Below, piece by piece: positions 9,670 to 18,414 of a DNA stretch of 64,000 nt. The position numbers were made by a program, and so were the translations under genes. This DNA is from Rhizobium sp. 9140 (GTDB taxonomy: Bacteria; Pseudomonadota; Alphaproteobacteria; Rhizobiales; Rhizobiaceae). The stretch spans positions 2,173,501 to 2,237,500 of the forward strand of contig NZ_FJUR01000001.1 in assembly GCF_900067135.1 (NCBI RefSeq). The letters are read 5' to 3'. Each line of letters opens with the position of its first letter. The first letter of the stretch is position 1. Under the pieces are notes generated by a model. That model was not told the origin of the DNA, ran no database searches, and saw only the letters and a program-made list of their open reading frames with translations.

Positions 9670-9719
9670 GTGTCTTGTCATTGGGTTAGACCCAATCATG
9701 CCATTGGCTGGTACCTCCG

Positions 9720-10220
9720 TCATCCTATCTTCAAAGCCTTCTCATAGCGCTTCACCAGCCTCTCCCGCTTCAGTCGCGACAGGCGCTGCAGCCAGAAGAG
9801 GCCGTTGAGCTGGTCGATTTCGTGCTGCAGGCAGACGGAGAGCAGACCTTGCGCTTCCTCCTCGCGCCGGACGCCCTCAAGTGTTTGATAACGCACGATC
9901 ACGGTTGTGGGCCGCTCCACCTCGTCGGTGAAGCCCGGCATGGAGACGCTGCCTTCCATGTGGCGCGTCGTCGCCGTGGAGGCGCTGACGATCTCCGGAT
10001 TGATGAAGATCCGTGGACCCGTCTTCTCATCTGTCTCGATGACGGTGATTGCCTTGAGGATGCCGATATGCGGGCCGGTGATGCCGATGCCGGGGGCGGC
10101 GCGCATGGTGTCGAGCAGATCTGCGGCGAGCGCGGCGAGGTCGCTGTCGAAGGTGGTGACAGGCTCTGCCGCCGTCTTCAGTCGGGTGTCGGGGTAGGGG
10201 ATGATCGGTCTGATCGTCAT
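9720..10220 (-). CDS. Peptide-deformylase-like protein lacking metal ligands
   Basis: A 166-residue protein with the PDF fold order but altered active-site motifs. Motif 1 (usual GxGLAAxQ) reads GIGITGPHIG at 44-53. Motif 2 (usual EGCLS) reads EGSVS at 89-93, so the metal-binding Cys is Ser91. Motif 3 (usual HExDH) reads HEIDQ at 133-137, so the second metal His is Gln137, while H133 and the catalytic Glu134 remain. It is unlikely to bind Fe/Zn normally and is probably not the cell's deformylase. The start MTIRPI gives the PDF length. It could be a binding protein or have a different activity. Confidence 0.8.
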   Translation of the reverse strand: MTIRPIIPYPDTRLKTAAEPVTTFDSDLAALAADLLDTMRAAPGIGITGPHIGILKAITVIETDEKTGPRIFINPEIVSASTATTRHMEGSVSMPGFTDEVERPTTVIVRYQTLEGVRREEEAQGLLSVCLQHEIDQLNGLFWLQRLSRLKRERLVKRYEKALKIG

Positions 10221-10560
10221 GCGAAGGCTCCGGAGTCGTGAGGATACGGCACGTGTGCCGGCTTCCACTCGTCCCTATATCACCGGGGTGCCCGGTGCGT
10301 ATCGACATCCTCGCCCTGTGAAGACGCGAAGGCAAATTCGGAGGTGATTTGTGAGGTCTTGCAACAGCTTGAACAAATCTGTCCGATATGGCGCGCATGC
10401 GCGTCATCTTCGGTAGACCCACGCCTTTTCATGGTCTAGCAGGGAGTGCGGCCGGCCCTGGTTTCCGGTCTGTAACCATCGACACACTGGCAGAGCCTTC
10501 CCTCAAGCCCCGGGCATCGCTCCGGCGCCCGGAACGGCTGAACGATCGCGAGGCGGGCAG
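10221..10560. other. Divergent intergenic region before mgtE
   Basis: No gene is supported in these 340 bp. They hold a 20-bp near-palindrome at 10388-10407 (ATG-GCGCGCA then TGCGCGT-CAT, one mismatch) and a short GC hairpin (10510-10515 with 10527-10532) shortly before the mgtE start. It must contain promoters for mgtE and the deformylase-like gene, but no clear -35/-10 pair or M-box (ykoK) riboswitch was seen. Confidence 0.5.
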
Positions 10561-11988
10561 ATGAGCAACACCGGCGACGACATGGACACGCGCGTTCTCG
10601 AGGCGGACGATGCCTATGATGGGGCCGACATCTATGCCGAGGACGGATCGGTCCGCTCCGATTACCTGATGCATGTCGGCGCCGCGATCGCCGACCGCGA
10701 TGTGCTGTATCTTCGCCAGCACGTGGCGCGTCTGCACGCGTCCGAAATGGGCGACCTTCTCGAAGCCATCAATCCCGAACAGCGCCGCGCCATGGTCTCG
10801 CTGCTGGGCGACGATTTCGATCTCTCGGCCCTGACGGAGGTGGACGAGGCGATCCGTATGGATATCGTCGAGCACCTGCCGAACGAACAGATCGCCGCGG
10901 CGCTCGGCGAGATGGATTCGGACGACGCCGTCTACATTCTCGAGGACATGGACCAGGAGGATCAGGAAGCGATCCTCGCAAAGCTGCCCTTTACGGAACG
11001 CGTGCGTCTGCGCCGCTCGCTCGATTATCCCGAATCGACCGCCGGCCGGCGCATGCAGACGGAATTCGTCGCGGTGCCGCCGTTCTGGACGGTCGGTCAG
11101 ACGATCGACTACATGCGCGAGGACACGGAGCTTCCCGAAAGCTTCACCCAGATCTTTGTGATCGACCCGACCTTTCGCCTGCTCGGTACCATCGACCTGG
11201 ACCGCATCCTGCGCACCAAGCGCTCGGTGAAGATCGAATCGATCATGCGCGAAACCAACCACCCGGTGCCGGCCGAGATGGACCAGGAAGAGGCGGCGCA
11301 GGTTTTCGAGCAGTACAACCTGCTTTCGGCCGCCGTCGTCGATGAGAATCAGCGCCTCGTCGGCGTGCTGACCATCGACGACGTCGTCGACGTCATCCAG
11401 GAAGAGGCCGAGGAGGACATCATGCGCCTCGGCGGCGTCGGTGACGAAGAACTGTCCGACACGGTCCTGGATACGTCGCGCTCGCGCGTCGTCTGGCTGA
11501 TGGTCAACCTGTTCACGGCCATGCTGGCCGCCTCCGTCATCGGTCTCTTCGACAAGGCGATCGAGCATATCGTCGCGCTCGCCGTTCTCATGCCCATCGT
11601 CGCCGGCATGGGTGGCAATGCGGGTTCGCAGACGATGACGGTGACGGTGCGTGCGCTCGCGACACGCGATCTCGACATCCACAACGCCTTCCGCGTCATC
11701 CGGCGCGAGGCAGGCGTCGGCCTCATCAACGGCGCTCTGTTCGGCCTCCTCATCGGTCTTGCCGCGGGCACATGGTTCCAAAGCCCCGAGATCGGCGGGA
11801 TCATCGCCACAGCCATGCTGATCAACATGATCGCCGCAGCGCTGGCCGGGATCTTCATTCCCCTGCTGCTTGACAAGTTCGGCGCGGACCCTGCCGTGTC
11901 CTCGGCCGTCTTCGTGACGACCGTGACGGATGTCACCGGCTTCTTCGCGTTCCTCGGCCTCGCCTCATGGTGGTTCGGTATTCACTAG
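10561..11988 (+). CDS. mgtE: Magnesium transporter MgtE
   Basis: A 475-residue magnesium channel/transporter. An acidic MgtE N-domain (about 35-140, helical repeats such as LLEAINPEQR) is followed by two CBS domains (about 145-270) that sense cytosolic Mg, a plug helix, and five C-terminal membrane helices. The pore motif PIVAGMGGNAGSQTMTV and the AAGTW and FVTTVTDVTGF motifs are visible. An in-frame ATG eight codons in is an alternative start. It is not obviously in an operon; a MerR-type gene begins about 110 bp downstream. Confidence 0.93.
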   Translation: MSNTGDDMDTRVLEADDAYDGADIYAEDGSVRSDYLMHVGAAIADRDVLYLRQHVARLHASEMGDLLEAINPEQRRAMVSLLGDDFDLSALTEVDEAIRMDIVEHLPNEQIAAALGEMDSDDAVYILEDMDQEDQEAILAKLPFTERVRLRRSLDYPESTAGRRMQTEFVAVPPFWTVGQTIDYMREDTELPESFTQIFVIDPTFRLLGTIDLDRILRTKRSVKIESIMRETNHPVPAEMDQEEAAQVFEQYNLLSAAVVDENQRLVGVLTIDDVVDVIQEEAEEDIMRLGGVGDEELSDTVLDTSRSRVVWLMVNLFTAMLAASVIGLFDKAIEHIVALAVLMPIVAGMGGNAGSQTMTVTVRALATRDLDIHNAFRVIRREAGVGLINGALFGLLIGLAAGTWFQSPEIGGIIATAMLINMIAAALAGIFIPLLLDKFGADPAVSSAVFVTTVTDVTGFFAFLGLASWWFGIH

Positions 11989-12042
11989 ATTGAGGCATGA
12001 CGCGGCGGTTCTCGCAGATACATGTCGATCTGTTCGTGCGCA

Positions 12043-12071
12043 TTGACTTTTACGTAAATGTCGCTCAAGAT
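12043..12071 (+). promoter_or_regulatory. Candidate MerR/LiuR-type operator and promoter
   Basis: TTGACTTTTACGTAAA (12043-12058) is an imperfect inverted repeat containing the perfect palindrome TTTACGTAAA. TTGACT (12043-12048) can serve as -35 and CAAGAT (12066-12071) as a weak -10 with an 18-bp spacer, the usual placement of a MerR operator. From memory the repeat resembles LiuR sites of proteobacteria. It overlaps the first in-frame ATG of the regulator, which argues for a later start. Confidence 0.55.
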
Positions 12072-12096
12072 TTCCATCTGGCAGATGAGGCATGGT

Positions 12097-12483
12097 TTGG
12101 ACAAGTATTATACCATTACGGAACTGACACGGGAATTCGGTGTCTCGACACGCACGCTTCGTTTTTATGAGGACGAAGGGCTGATCCATCCCGAGCGGCG
12201 CGGTCGAACGCGCTTTTTCCGCTCGACGGACCGGCATCTGATCAAGGAGATTTTGCGCGGACGGCGGATCGGCTTCAGCATTGCGGAGATCCGGGAAATC
12301 ATACAGATCTACAAGGAGCCGCCGGGCGAGGCCGGGCAACTCCGCTTGATGATGAAGCGGCTTGAGGACAAGCGCACAGAACTCATCCAGAAGCGCCGCG
12401 ACATCGAGGAAACGCTCGAGGAAATGAGCAATGTCGAGGAAGCCTGCCTGACACGGCTGGCTGAAATCGGCGTCGGCACCTGA
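12097..12483 (+). CDS. MerR-family regulator (LiuR-like)
   Basis: A MerR HTH protein of 128 residues from the TTG at 12097, or 141 from the ATG at 12058. The winged HTH reads YTITELTREFGVSTRTLRFY then EDEGLIHPERRGRTRFF. A coiled-coil dimerisation helix (about 80-120) follows, without the Cys pattern of metal sensors. I prefer TTG because GAGG at 12087-12090 is a suitable SD and because the ATG at 12058 lies inside the probable operator with no SD. Related LiuR proteins repress branched-chain amino-acid and fatty-acid degradation. No such target genes are adjacent, so targets must be elsewhere. Confidence 0.82.
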   Translation: MDKYYTITELTREFGVSTRTLRFYEDEGLIHPERRGRTRFFRSTDRHLIKEILRGRRIGFSIAEIREIIQIYKEPPGEAGQLRLMMKRLEDKRTELIQKRRDIEETLEEMSNVEEACLTRLAEIGVGT

Positions 12484-12510
12484 TCCCGCCCAATATCGTT
12501 ACATGACTTT

Positions 12511-12540
12511 CGCCGCGACAGACGTCTGTCGCGGCGTTTT
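12511..12540 (+). terminator. Rho-independent terminator after MerR gene
   Basis: A perfect 26-nt palindrome (12511-12523 with 12524-12536) folds to a long GC hairpin and is followed by TTTT, 28 bp after the MerR stop codon. Confidence 0.85.
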
Positions 12541-12551
12541 CGTTTGCGATG

Positions 12552-13550
12552 CTATTCCTGGGCCTTCATCGTGCATTGCCCCGCAATGTCGGCGACCCGC
12601 GCATCCGTGCGCCCATCGATCAGACCCCGGTCCAGTGGGTCGAGCAGGTTCTGTTCCACCAGCCTGTCGAGCGTGCAGCCGCAGAAGCGCGTGCAGAAAG
12701 CCTGCGTCTGATCGCCGGTGCAGGTTGCCATACAGCTGGACTGGAAGGCCGGTCGCGGATCGGGCCGGGGTGCCGGATAGACCATGGCGACGAGGGCGAC
12801 CAGCGAGAACAGCAGCGGTTGATGGATGAGGTAGATCGGTAGGCTGTGCCGGCCGGCGAAGGCAAGGCCGTGTGCGAGTCTGTTGGGCTGACCTTCTGGA
12901 GGTGCAGCCCGGTCGAGCCATTTCGAGGCGAGCGCGATGCGGCCGAGTGCGATGCCGGTCAGGAACGGGGCAAGCCAGGGGAGGAGCGGGACGTAATCGT
13001 TCGACCGTGGCAGCGTTTCCGATAGCCCGACCCACCAGAGCGCCGGCGTATCGAAGAAAGCCGAGCGGAGGTAGAGCGGCGCGACGAATGCGGCGACGGC
13101 CGCCACGAGCGTGACCGCGACCGGGAGGCGGAGAAACAGGAGACCGATGAGGCTGGCTGCGGCGATCGAATGAAGTATTCCGAAGAAGATGAAGCCTGAG
13201 GGAAAGGCGAACCACGTGGCGATGCTGATCACGGCGGCGGCAGCGATAATCTTTCCAAAGCGGATCAGGAACGGTCGGCCCCGAAAGCGGGGGAAATGGC
13301 CGAGCACGAGGCTGAAGCCGGCAAGCAGCAGGAAGCTGCTGGCAATGCCCCGCGCATAATACTTGAACAGCCCGGTGCCGACGGTTCCCGGCGCAAGATA
13401 GCCGAAATATTCCAGATCCCAAGAGAAATGATAGCTCGCCATGGCGAGAATAGCGATGCCGCGAACGACATCCAGCCAGCCGAGACGACGGCGCGCGGGA
13501 CGCGTTTCTGCCGGTGGCAACGAGGAGGTTTTGGGCGAGGTCTGCGACAT
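12552..13550 (-). CDS. DUF1624 acyltransferase-like membrane protein with Cys-rich tail
   Basis: A 332-residue inner-membrane protein. The N-terminal RRLGWLDVVRGIAILAM motif and the following SYHFSWDLEYFG carry the conserved Asp and His of the DUF1624 / heparan-alpha-glucosaminide N-acetyltransferase-like family, and about eight hydrophobic helices follow, ending with GRHSLPIYLIHQPLLF. The last 60 residues are soluble and contain six Cys in a CxxxC...CxxxCxC...C pattern. The substrate is unknown; an envelope-glycan acetylation role is family inference. The gene converges on the MerR terminator. Confidence 0.8.
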   Translation of the reverse strand: MSQTSPKTSSLPPAETRPARRRLGWLDVVRGIAILAMASYHFSWDLEYFGYLAPGTVGTGLFKYYARGIASSFLLLAGFSLVLGHFPRFRGRPFLIRFGKIIAAAAVISIATWFAFPSGFIFFGILHSIAAASLIGLLFLRLPVAVTLVAAVAAFVAPLYLRSAFFDTPALWWVGLSETLPRSNDYVPLLPWLAPFLTGIALGRIALASKWLDRAAPPEGQPNRLAHGLAFAGRHSLPIYLIHQPLLFSLVALVAMVYPAPRPDPRPAFQSSCMATCTGDQTQAFCTRFCGCTLDRLVEQNLLDPLDRGLIDGRTDARVADIAGQCTMKAQE

Positions 13551-13601
13551 GGAGCATTCTCGAAAGTCGGGGAAAAGACGTGTGGATTTTACCCTATAAC
13601 A

Positions 13602-14285
13602 TCAGGGCTCCAGCAGCGCCTCCCGCGCCTCGGAAAAGAACTGGCGGCGGAAAAGGACGACGATGACGACGCAGGTGGCGCCCATCAGGATGTAAGGGCT
13701 GACAAACCAGCCGAGATAACCGATGGACAGGAAAATGCTGCGCAGTCCCGCATTGAAGTGCTTGGCGGCCACCACGTTCATCCGGATTGCCCGCTCGGCC
13801 GCGCGTTCCGCAAACGCCCGGTCCATCTTCGTTTCCGACAGCATGGGAATGCCGCCGATCAGGATCGAGCAATAGTTGAACAGCCGGTAGGACCAACCGA
13901 ACTTGAAGAAGGCATAGCCGAAGATGCAGGTGAGACCGCCGACCTTAAGCTCGAAGGCCGTGCGGCCACCCTGGAAGACATAGGGAAGGTCGTTGAAGAT
14001 TGCCTGCGCCTCCATCGCCCGGCCGAGCAGGGCGAAGCAGCCGCCGAGCGCGAAGATGCAGGTGGATGCGAAGAAGGCGGTGCCGGCTTGCAGGCCGGCG
14101 ATGATCTGGGTGTCGATCATCTTCAGGTCGCGATTGAGCGAATTGAGGATCCAGCGGCGCCGGCGTTCGATCATCAGCCGCGACAGGCTCGTCCGGCCGA
14201 AGACGGTGCGTCGGTCCGTCACCCAGACATAGCCGCCCCATAGAGCCGCGAACACGATAAGCGCGATATAATCGACCAGAACCAT
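13602..14285 (-). CDS. DUF599 membrane protein
   Basis: A 227-residue membrane protein of the DUF599 family. It has an N-terminal membrane helix followed by the RRRRWILNSLNRDLKMIDTQ loop, then helices around GTAFFASTCIFALGG, FGYAFFKFGWSYRLFNYCSI and the C-terminal pair. The family is widespread in alphaproteobacteria without known function. The start MVLVDYIAL immediately precedes a hydrophobic stretch. It diverges from sdaA, with 169 bp between the starts. Confidence 0.8.
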   Translation of the reverse strand: MVLVDYIALIVFAALWGGYVWVTDRRTVFGRTSLSRLMIERRRRWILNSLNRDLKMIDTQIIAGLQAGTAFFASTCIFALGGCFALLGRAMEAQAIFNDLPYVFQGGRTAFELKVGGLTCIFGYAFFKFGWSYRLFNYCSILIGGIPMLSETKMDRAFAERAAERAIRMNVVAAKHFNAGLRSIFLSIGYLGWFVSPYILMGATCVVIVVLFRRQFFSEAREALLEP

Positions 14286-14454
14286 GCGGCTCTTGTGGCA
14301 TGCTCGCCCGAAAAAGCAATATGCTGCAAAGCAGGGCGGATCTGCATGTCGCGCGCGCCTCACCGGATGTCGGTCGATCACCGCCCGAAGAGGCCGGCAA
14401 TGGCCTATGGTCGGCCATGAGGAATGCGCAGATCCGGCGCAGATCGGGGTTTCG

Positions 14455-15855
14455 ATGTTTCTTTCGGTTTTCGACGTCTTCAAGATCGGCATCGGACCGT
14501 CGAGCTCCCACACAATGGGGCCGATGTCAGCGGCCAACCGCTTTCTGGAGCTGATCCTGTCCCCGGACTGGCCACGTCCGGCCGGTGCCGCTGTGGCCTC
14601 CATCACCGCAAGCCTGCACGGCTCGCTCGCCTATACCGGTATCGGCCACGGTTCGGGCAGGGCGGTCGTCCTGGGTTTGATGGGCGAGCGTCCCGACAGG
14701 GTGGATCCCGACCGCATGGACGCGATCATCGACGCCGTCGAGCGGACGGGAGAGATCACGCCGCCGGGTCATCCGACCTACCGGTTCCAGCCGAGGATCG
14801 ATCTGGTCTTCGACAAGAAAGTGCCGCTTCCCGGCCATGCCAACGGCATGTCCTTCTCGGCTTTCGACAAGGACGGTCGCCTGCTGCTGAAGCGGATATA
14901 CTATTCCATCGGCGGCGGCTTCGTCGTGACGGACACGGAACTCGAAGCCATCCGCGCTTCCAAGACCAAGCCGGGCGGCGTCAAGGTGCCCTATCCCTTC
15001 GCCAATGCGAAGCAGATGCTGGAGATGGCGGCGCGGTCGGGTCTCTCGATCGCGCAGATGAAGCGCGCGAACGAGGAATGTTCCATGTCGCGCGAGGAGC
15101 TGGATGCGGGCCTCGACCGGATCTGGGCCGCGATGAAGAGCTGTATCGAGCGAGGGCTCGCGCAGGAAGGTATTTTGCCGGGCGGGCTGAAGGTTCGCCG
15201 CCGCGCGGGAATGATCCATGACAAGCTGGAGCAGGAGTGGCGCTCCAACAAGGTCAATCCGCTGCTGGCCAACGATTGGCTGAGCGTCTACGCCATGGCC
15301 GTCAACGAAGAGAATGCGGCCGGTGGCCGGGTGGTGACCTCGCCCACCAACGGCGCGGCCGGCGTCGTGCCAGCGACCATTCGTTACTACCTGCATTTTC
15401 ACGAGGATGCGGATGATCACGGCATTCGCGACTATCTCCTGACGGCTGCCGCTATCGGTGGCATCATCAAGTTCAACGCCTCGATCTCGGGTGCCGAAGT
15501 CGGCTGTCAGGGGGAGGTGGGCTCCGCCTCGGCCATGGCTGCCGCTGGCCTTGCCGCCGTCATGGGCGCGACACCGGAGCAGATCGAAAACGCGGCCGAA
15601 ATTGCGCTGGAGCATCATCTGGGAATGACCTGCGATCCGGTCGGAGGGCTGGTGCAGGTGCCCTGCATCGAGCGCAACGCGCTCGGTGCCGTCAAGGCGG
15701 TGACAGCGGCGTCGCTCGCCCTGAAAGGCGACGGCAGCCATTTCGTGCCGCTGGATGCCTGCATCGAAACCATGCGCCAGACCGGCGTCGATATGCACGA
15801 CAAGTACAAGGAGACCTCGACCGGCGGTCTCGCGGTCAACGTGGTCGAGTGCTGA
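14455..15855 (+). CDS. sdaA: L-serine ammonia-lyase (single-chain type)
   Basis: This 466-residue Fe-S enzyme deaminates L-serine to pyruvate and ammonia. The N-terminal beta domain begins at [20 protein letters not shown], the family hallmark. The alpha domain contains [12 protein letters not shown], the Cys-bearing [13 protein letters not shown], and [20 protein letters not shown], which supply the cluster-binding cysteines. Length matches the fused alpha-beta form. The ATG at 14455 is used because upstream residues do not match the family. The DUF1489 gene begins 50 bp downstream. Confidence 0.95.
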   Translation: MFLSVFDVFKIGIGPSSSHTMGPMSAANRFLELILSPDWPRPAGAAVASITASLHGSLAYTGIGHGSGRAVVLGLMGERPDRVDPDRMDAIIDAVERTGEITPPGHPTYRFQPRIDLVFDKKVPLPGHANGMSFSAFDKDGRLLLKRIYYSIGGGFVVTDTELEAIRASKTKPGGVKVPYPFANAKQMLEMAARSGLSIAQMKRANEECSMSREELDAGLDRIWAAMKSCIERGLAQEGILPGGLKVRRRAGMIHDKLEQEWRSNKVNPLLANDWLSVYAMAVNEENAAGGRVVTSPTNGAAGVVPATIRYYLHFHEDADDHGIRDYLLTAAAIGGIIKFNASISGAEVGCQGEVGSASAMAAAGLAAVMGATPEQIENAAEIALEHHLGMTCDPVGGLVQVPCIERNALGAVKAVTAASLALKGDGSHFVPLDACIETMRQTGVDMHDKYKETSTGGLAVNVVEC

Positions 15856-15905
15856 GGACGCACGCCTCTTGACGGGGCGGCGCCAAGGGTGTTGAACGCG
15901 GCATC

Positions 15906-16334
15906 ATGGCCTTGCATCTTCTCAAGCTTTGCGTCGGCGCGACGTCGATCGACGATCTGCGCGAATGGGTCGCCCACCGGGCGCTGAACGCGATGTCCGC
16001 CGGCCACGCGCCGCACTCCTTCCACACCACCCGCATGGTGCCGAAGCGGATGGAGGAACTGCTGGACGGCGGCTCCCTCTATTGGGTTATCAAGGGCCAG
16101 GTGCAGGCCCGCCAGCGCCTGCTCGACATCACCACCTTCACGGACGGCGAAGGCATCGGGCGCTGCAATCTCATCCTCGGGCCTGAGGTCATCGATACGG
16201 ATTTCCAGCCAAGGCGTCCCTTTCAGGGCTGGCGCTACCTGACCGAAGCCGACGCGCCGCGCGATCTCGCTTCCGAGACGGCAGATATGCCGAGCGAGCT
16301 GCGCCGCGAACTGACCGAACTCGGCCTTCTCTGA
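15906..16334 (+). CDS. DUF1489 family protein
   Basis: A 142-residue soluble protein of the alphaproteobacterial DUF1489 family. Characteristic segments are the N-terminal LHLLKLCVGA, HTTRMVPKR, and GWRYLTEADAPRDL near the C-terminus. Function is unknown. It follows sdaA by 50 bp on the same strand and is followed by a strong terminator, so sdaA and this gene probably form one transcript. Confidence 0.85.
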   Translation: MALHLLKLCVGATSIDDLREWVAHRALNAMSAGHAPHSFHTTRMVPKRMEELLDGGSLYWVIKGQVQARQRLLDITTFTDGEGIGRCNLILGPEVIDTDFQPRRPFQGWRYLTEADAPRDLASETADMPSELRRELTELGLL

Positions 16335-16352
16335 ACAACATCACCTGAACGA

Positions 16353-16392
16353 AAACGCCCGCCGGCGGAAACCACGCGGCGGGCGTTTCTTG
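16353..16392. terminator. Strong terminator hairpin, probably bidirectional
   Basis: A 12-bp stem (16353-16364 with 16377-16388) with A-rich left and T-rich right flanks ends the sdaA-DUF1489 unit and could also stop transcription arriving from the small minus-strand gene at 16411. Confidence 0.85.
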
Positions 16393-16410
16393 TTGGCTTC
16401 TGACCGGATG

Positions 16411-16680
16411 CTACTTGATCCGAAGTCTTACCGGGCGGCGTGAGGAGGGCGCCGTGACGTGGAGGTGGATCGAAACATCCGGCTGCGTCGAGCGCCAGGC
16501 CCGGGCGCCATGGGTAAGAAGCATTCCCACCAGATCCTTGGTTTTCGATCGGGGCTTGGCCCCGAGTTCTGCAATCCGCATCGCCGCCTCGTGGAGCGGA
16601 TGAAGTCCCCGGCGCGGCGCGCGGCGGACCTTGTTGTCGGGAACCAGAGGTGCTCCCGAGCCATTCTCATTCATCGACAT
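16411..16680 (-). CDS. Hypothetical small basic protein
   Basis: An 89-residue open frame between two well-supported genes on the minus strand. The product is basic (many Arg/Lys), with a helical centre (HPLHEAAMRIAELGAK) and a short DLVGMLLTHGARAWRS stretch. It has no recognised family, signal peptide or membrane helix. The SD ahead of MSMNENG is weak. Overlapping frames on both strands are also open in this GC-rich stretch, so it could be spurious; its position before a bidirectional terminator favours a gene. Confidence 0.45.
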   Translation of the reverse strand: MSMNENGSGAPLVPDNKVRRAPRRGLHPLHEAAMRIAELGAKPRSKTKDLVGMLLTHGARAWRSTQPDVSIHLHVTAPSSRRPVRLRIK

Positions 16681-16798
16681 GACTGACCCCGTTTACGCAA
16701 AACAAATCCGAGGAGGAGACCGGCAAAACTGGGACGTGCCGGTGCTCGAAAGACGGGGAAGGTCGGCGTCAACGCCGGCCTGCCCTTGAGCGATAGGT

Positions 16799-18268
16799 TT
16801 ACTGAGCGGCAGCCCAGCAGGCGAAGCCTTTCTTCTTCAGGGCGGAGCAGGCATTGATGGCCTTGTCCTGGCTGGAGAAGCCGCCGAAGCGAGCGCGGTA
16901 AAGCTGGCTGCTGCCGCTGGAGACGGCGACGGTGAAGGGCTTTGCGGCAGACAGTGCCTTGCCGCCCTTTTCCTTGGCATTGCCGAGAAGGGTCACGGCC
17001 TGGCCCTTGTCCGGTGTTGCGCCGATCTGGATGATCCAGCCGGAAGACGGTGCAACGACCTCGTCTTCGGTGACGGGCTCGGAGACCTTTTTGGCAACGG
17101 AATTGGTGACCTGACGGTCGATCGGGGCGTTGGTGCCGAGGGAGGCGAGCTTCTGGCTCTGGGCTTCCAGCGTGTTCGGCTTGGCGGCGAGAACCGGGTT
17201 GGCGCTGACCTTGGGTTCGGCGGCGTAGGCGACTTCGACGCTACGGGTCGTTTCTTCGCTGTAGCGTGCGCCAGGCAGAGGACCGCTGTTGGGCAGGTTA
17301 AAGCTGCCGCCGGTGACAGCTGCCGTCGAGACGGCGCGCTGTTCGGTTTCCGAAAGGGTCGGCGCATCCTGCGTCTCCGCAACGAGATTGCCGCTGCCGC
17401 TGCGCGAGGCTGCCGGCATGTACTTGGCAACGAGAGCCCGCATCTGGGCGTCGCGGGCACCGCCCGATTTGCCGCCGAGCACGACGCCGACGATGCTGCG
17501 GCCATCGGCCTGGGCCGAGGTTACGAGGTTGAAGCCGGCGGCACGGGTATAACCCGTCTTGATGCCGTCGACGCCGCGGACATTGCCGAGAAGCCGATTG
17601 TGATTGCCGATGACCTGCTTGCCGAAGCGGAAGCTGCGGGTCGAGAAATAGCTGTAATACTGTGGAAAATGCTGGCGAAGTGCCATGCCGAGGCGTGCCT
17701 GGTCGCGGGCCGTCGTCATCTGTCGGTCGTTGGGCAGGCCGTTGGCATTGCCATAGGTGGTGCGCGTCATGCCGAGCGCCCGGGCCTTGCTGGTCATGAT
17801 CCGGGCGAAGCGGTCTTCCGAGCCGCCGAGAAGCTCGCCGAGTGCCGTGGCAGCGTCGTTGGCGGAGCGCGTGACCAGCGCCTGGATGGCCTGCTCGACA
17901 GTGATCGTCTGGCCGGCGCGCACGCCGAGCTTGGACGGTGGTTCGGCGGAGGCCTTCTTGGAGAAGGGAACAGGCGTGTCCTTGCGGACCTTACCGGCTT
18001 CCAGCGCTTCGAAGGTGAGGTAGAGGGTCATCATCTTCGTCAGCGAAGCAGGATAGCGCAGGCTATCGGCATCCTCGCTGTAGAGCACCTTGCCGGTCTT
18101 CGCATCGACGACGATGCCGGCGTAATTGGCAGCCAGGGCGGGTGCTGCGAAAACACAGACCGCCACGACGGAGGCAACGATCATACGTGAAGCCGCTTTG
18201 AAGAATGGGGTCGGCTGACGCTCGGTGGAACCGTTCAATGTTGGCATGGACACTACGCTTCTCTTCAT
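16799..18268 (-). CDS. D-alanyl-D-alanine carboxypeptidase with SPOR domain
   Basis: A 489-residue periplasmic penicillin-binding protein (peptidase S11, DacA/DacC type) that trims the terminal D-Ala of peptidoglycan stem peptides. A signal sequence ends near ALAANYA (residue 46). Active-site motifs are S75-LTK, SAN at 135-137 and KTG at 237-239. A disordered Ala/Thr/Pro linker leads to a C-terminal SPOR domain (about 410-489, GWIIQIGATPD to GFACWAAAQ), which binds denuded septal glycan and suggests action at the division site. It is monocistronic as far as visible. Confidence 0.95.
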   Translation of the reverse strand: MKRSVVSMPTLNGSTERQPTPFFKAASRMIVASVVAVCVFAAPALAANYAGIVVDAKTGKVLYSEDADSLRYPASLTKMMTLYLTFEALEAGKVRKDTPVPFSKKASAEPPSKLGVRAGQTITVEQAIQALVTRSANDAATALGELLGGSEDRFARIMTSKARALGMTRTTYGNANGLPNDRQMTTARDQARLGMALRQHFPQYYSYFSTRSFRFGKQVIGNHNRLLGNVRGVDGIKTGYTRAAGFNLVTSAQADGRSIVGVVLGGKSGGARDAQMRALVAKYMPAASRSGSGNLVAETQDAPTLSETEQRAVSTAAVTGGSFNLPNSGPLPGARYSEETTRSVEVAYAAEPKVSANPVLAAKPNTLEAQSQKLASLGTNAPIDRQVTNSVAKKVSEPVTEDEVVAPSSGWIIQIGATPDKGQAVTLLGNAKEKGGKALSAAKPFTVAVSSGSSQLYRARFGGFSSQDKAINACSALKKKGFACWAAAQ

Positions 18269-18414
18269 TCTCAGATCAAAAATTGTCGTCCGGGCATCGC
18301 CCCCCTACGGACGACCGTTCCCCAGACATTATCCTCACAGCGTTACCAATCGGTTTATGATGAAGGATTGGTTTCGAAATCGGCACAGATGCTGCGATGC
18401 TGCGCCGATGACCG

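Noticed and set aside
12499..13557. Alternative minus-strand frame across the DUF1624 gene
   Set aside because: It has no membrane helices and an Arg/His/Pro-rich composition, whereas the 12552-13550 frame has the clear membrane-protein pattern.
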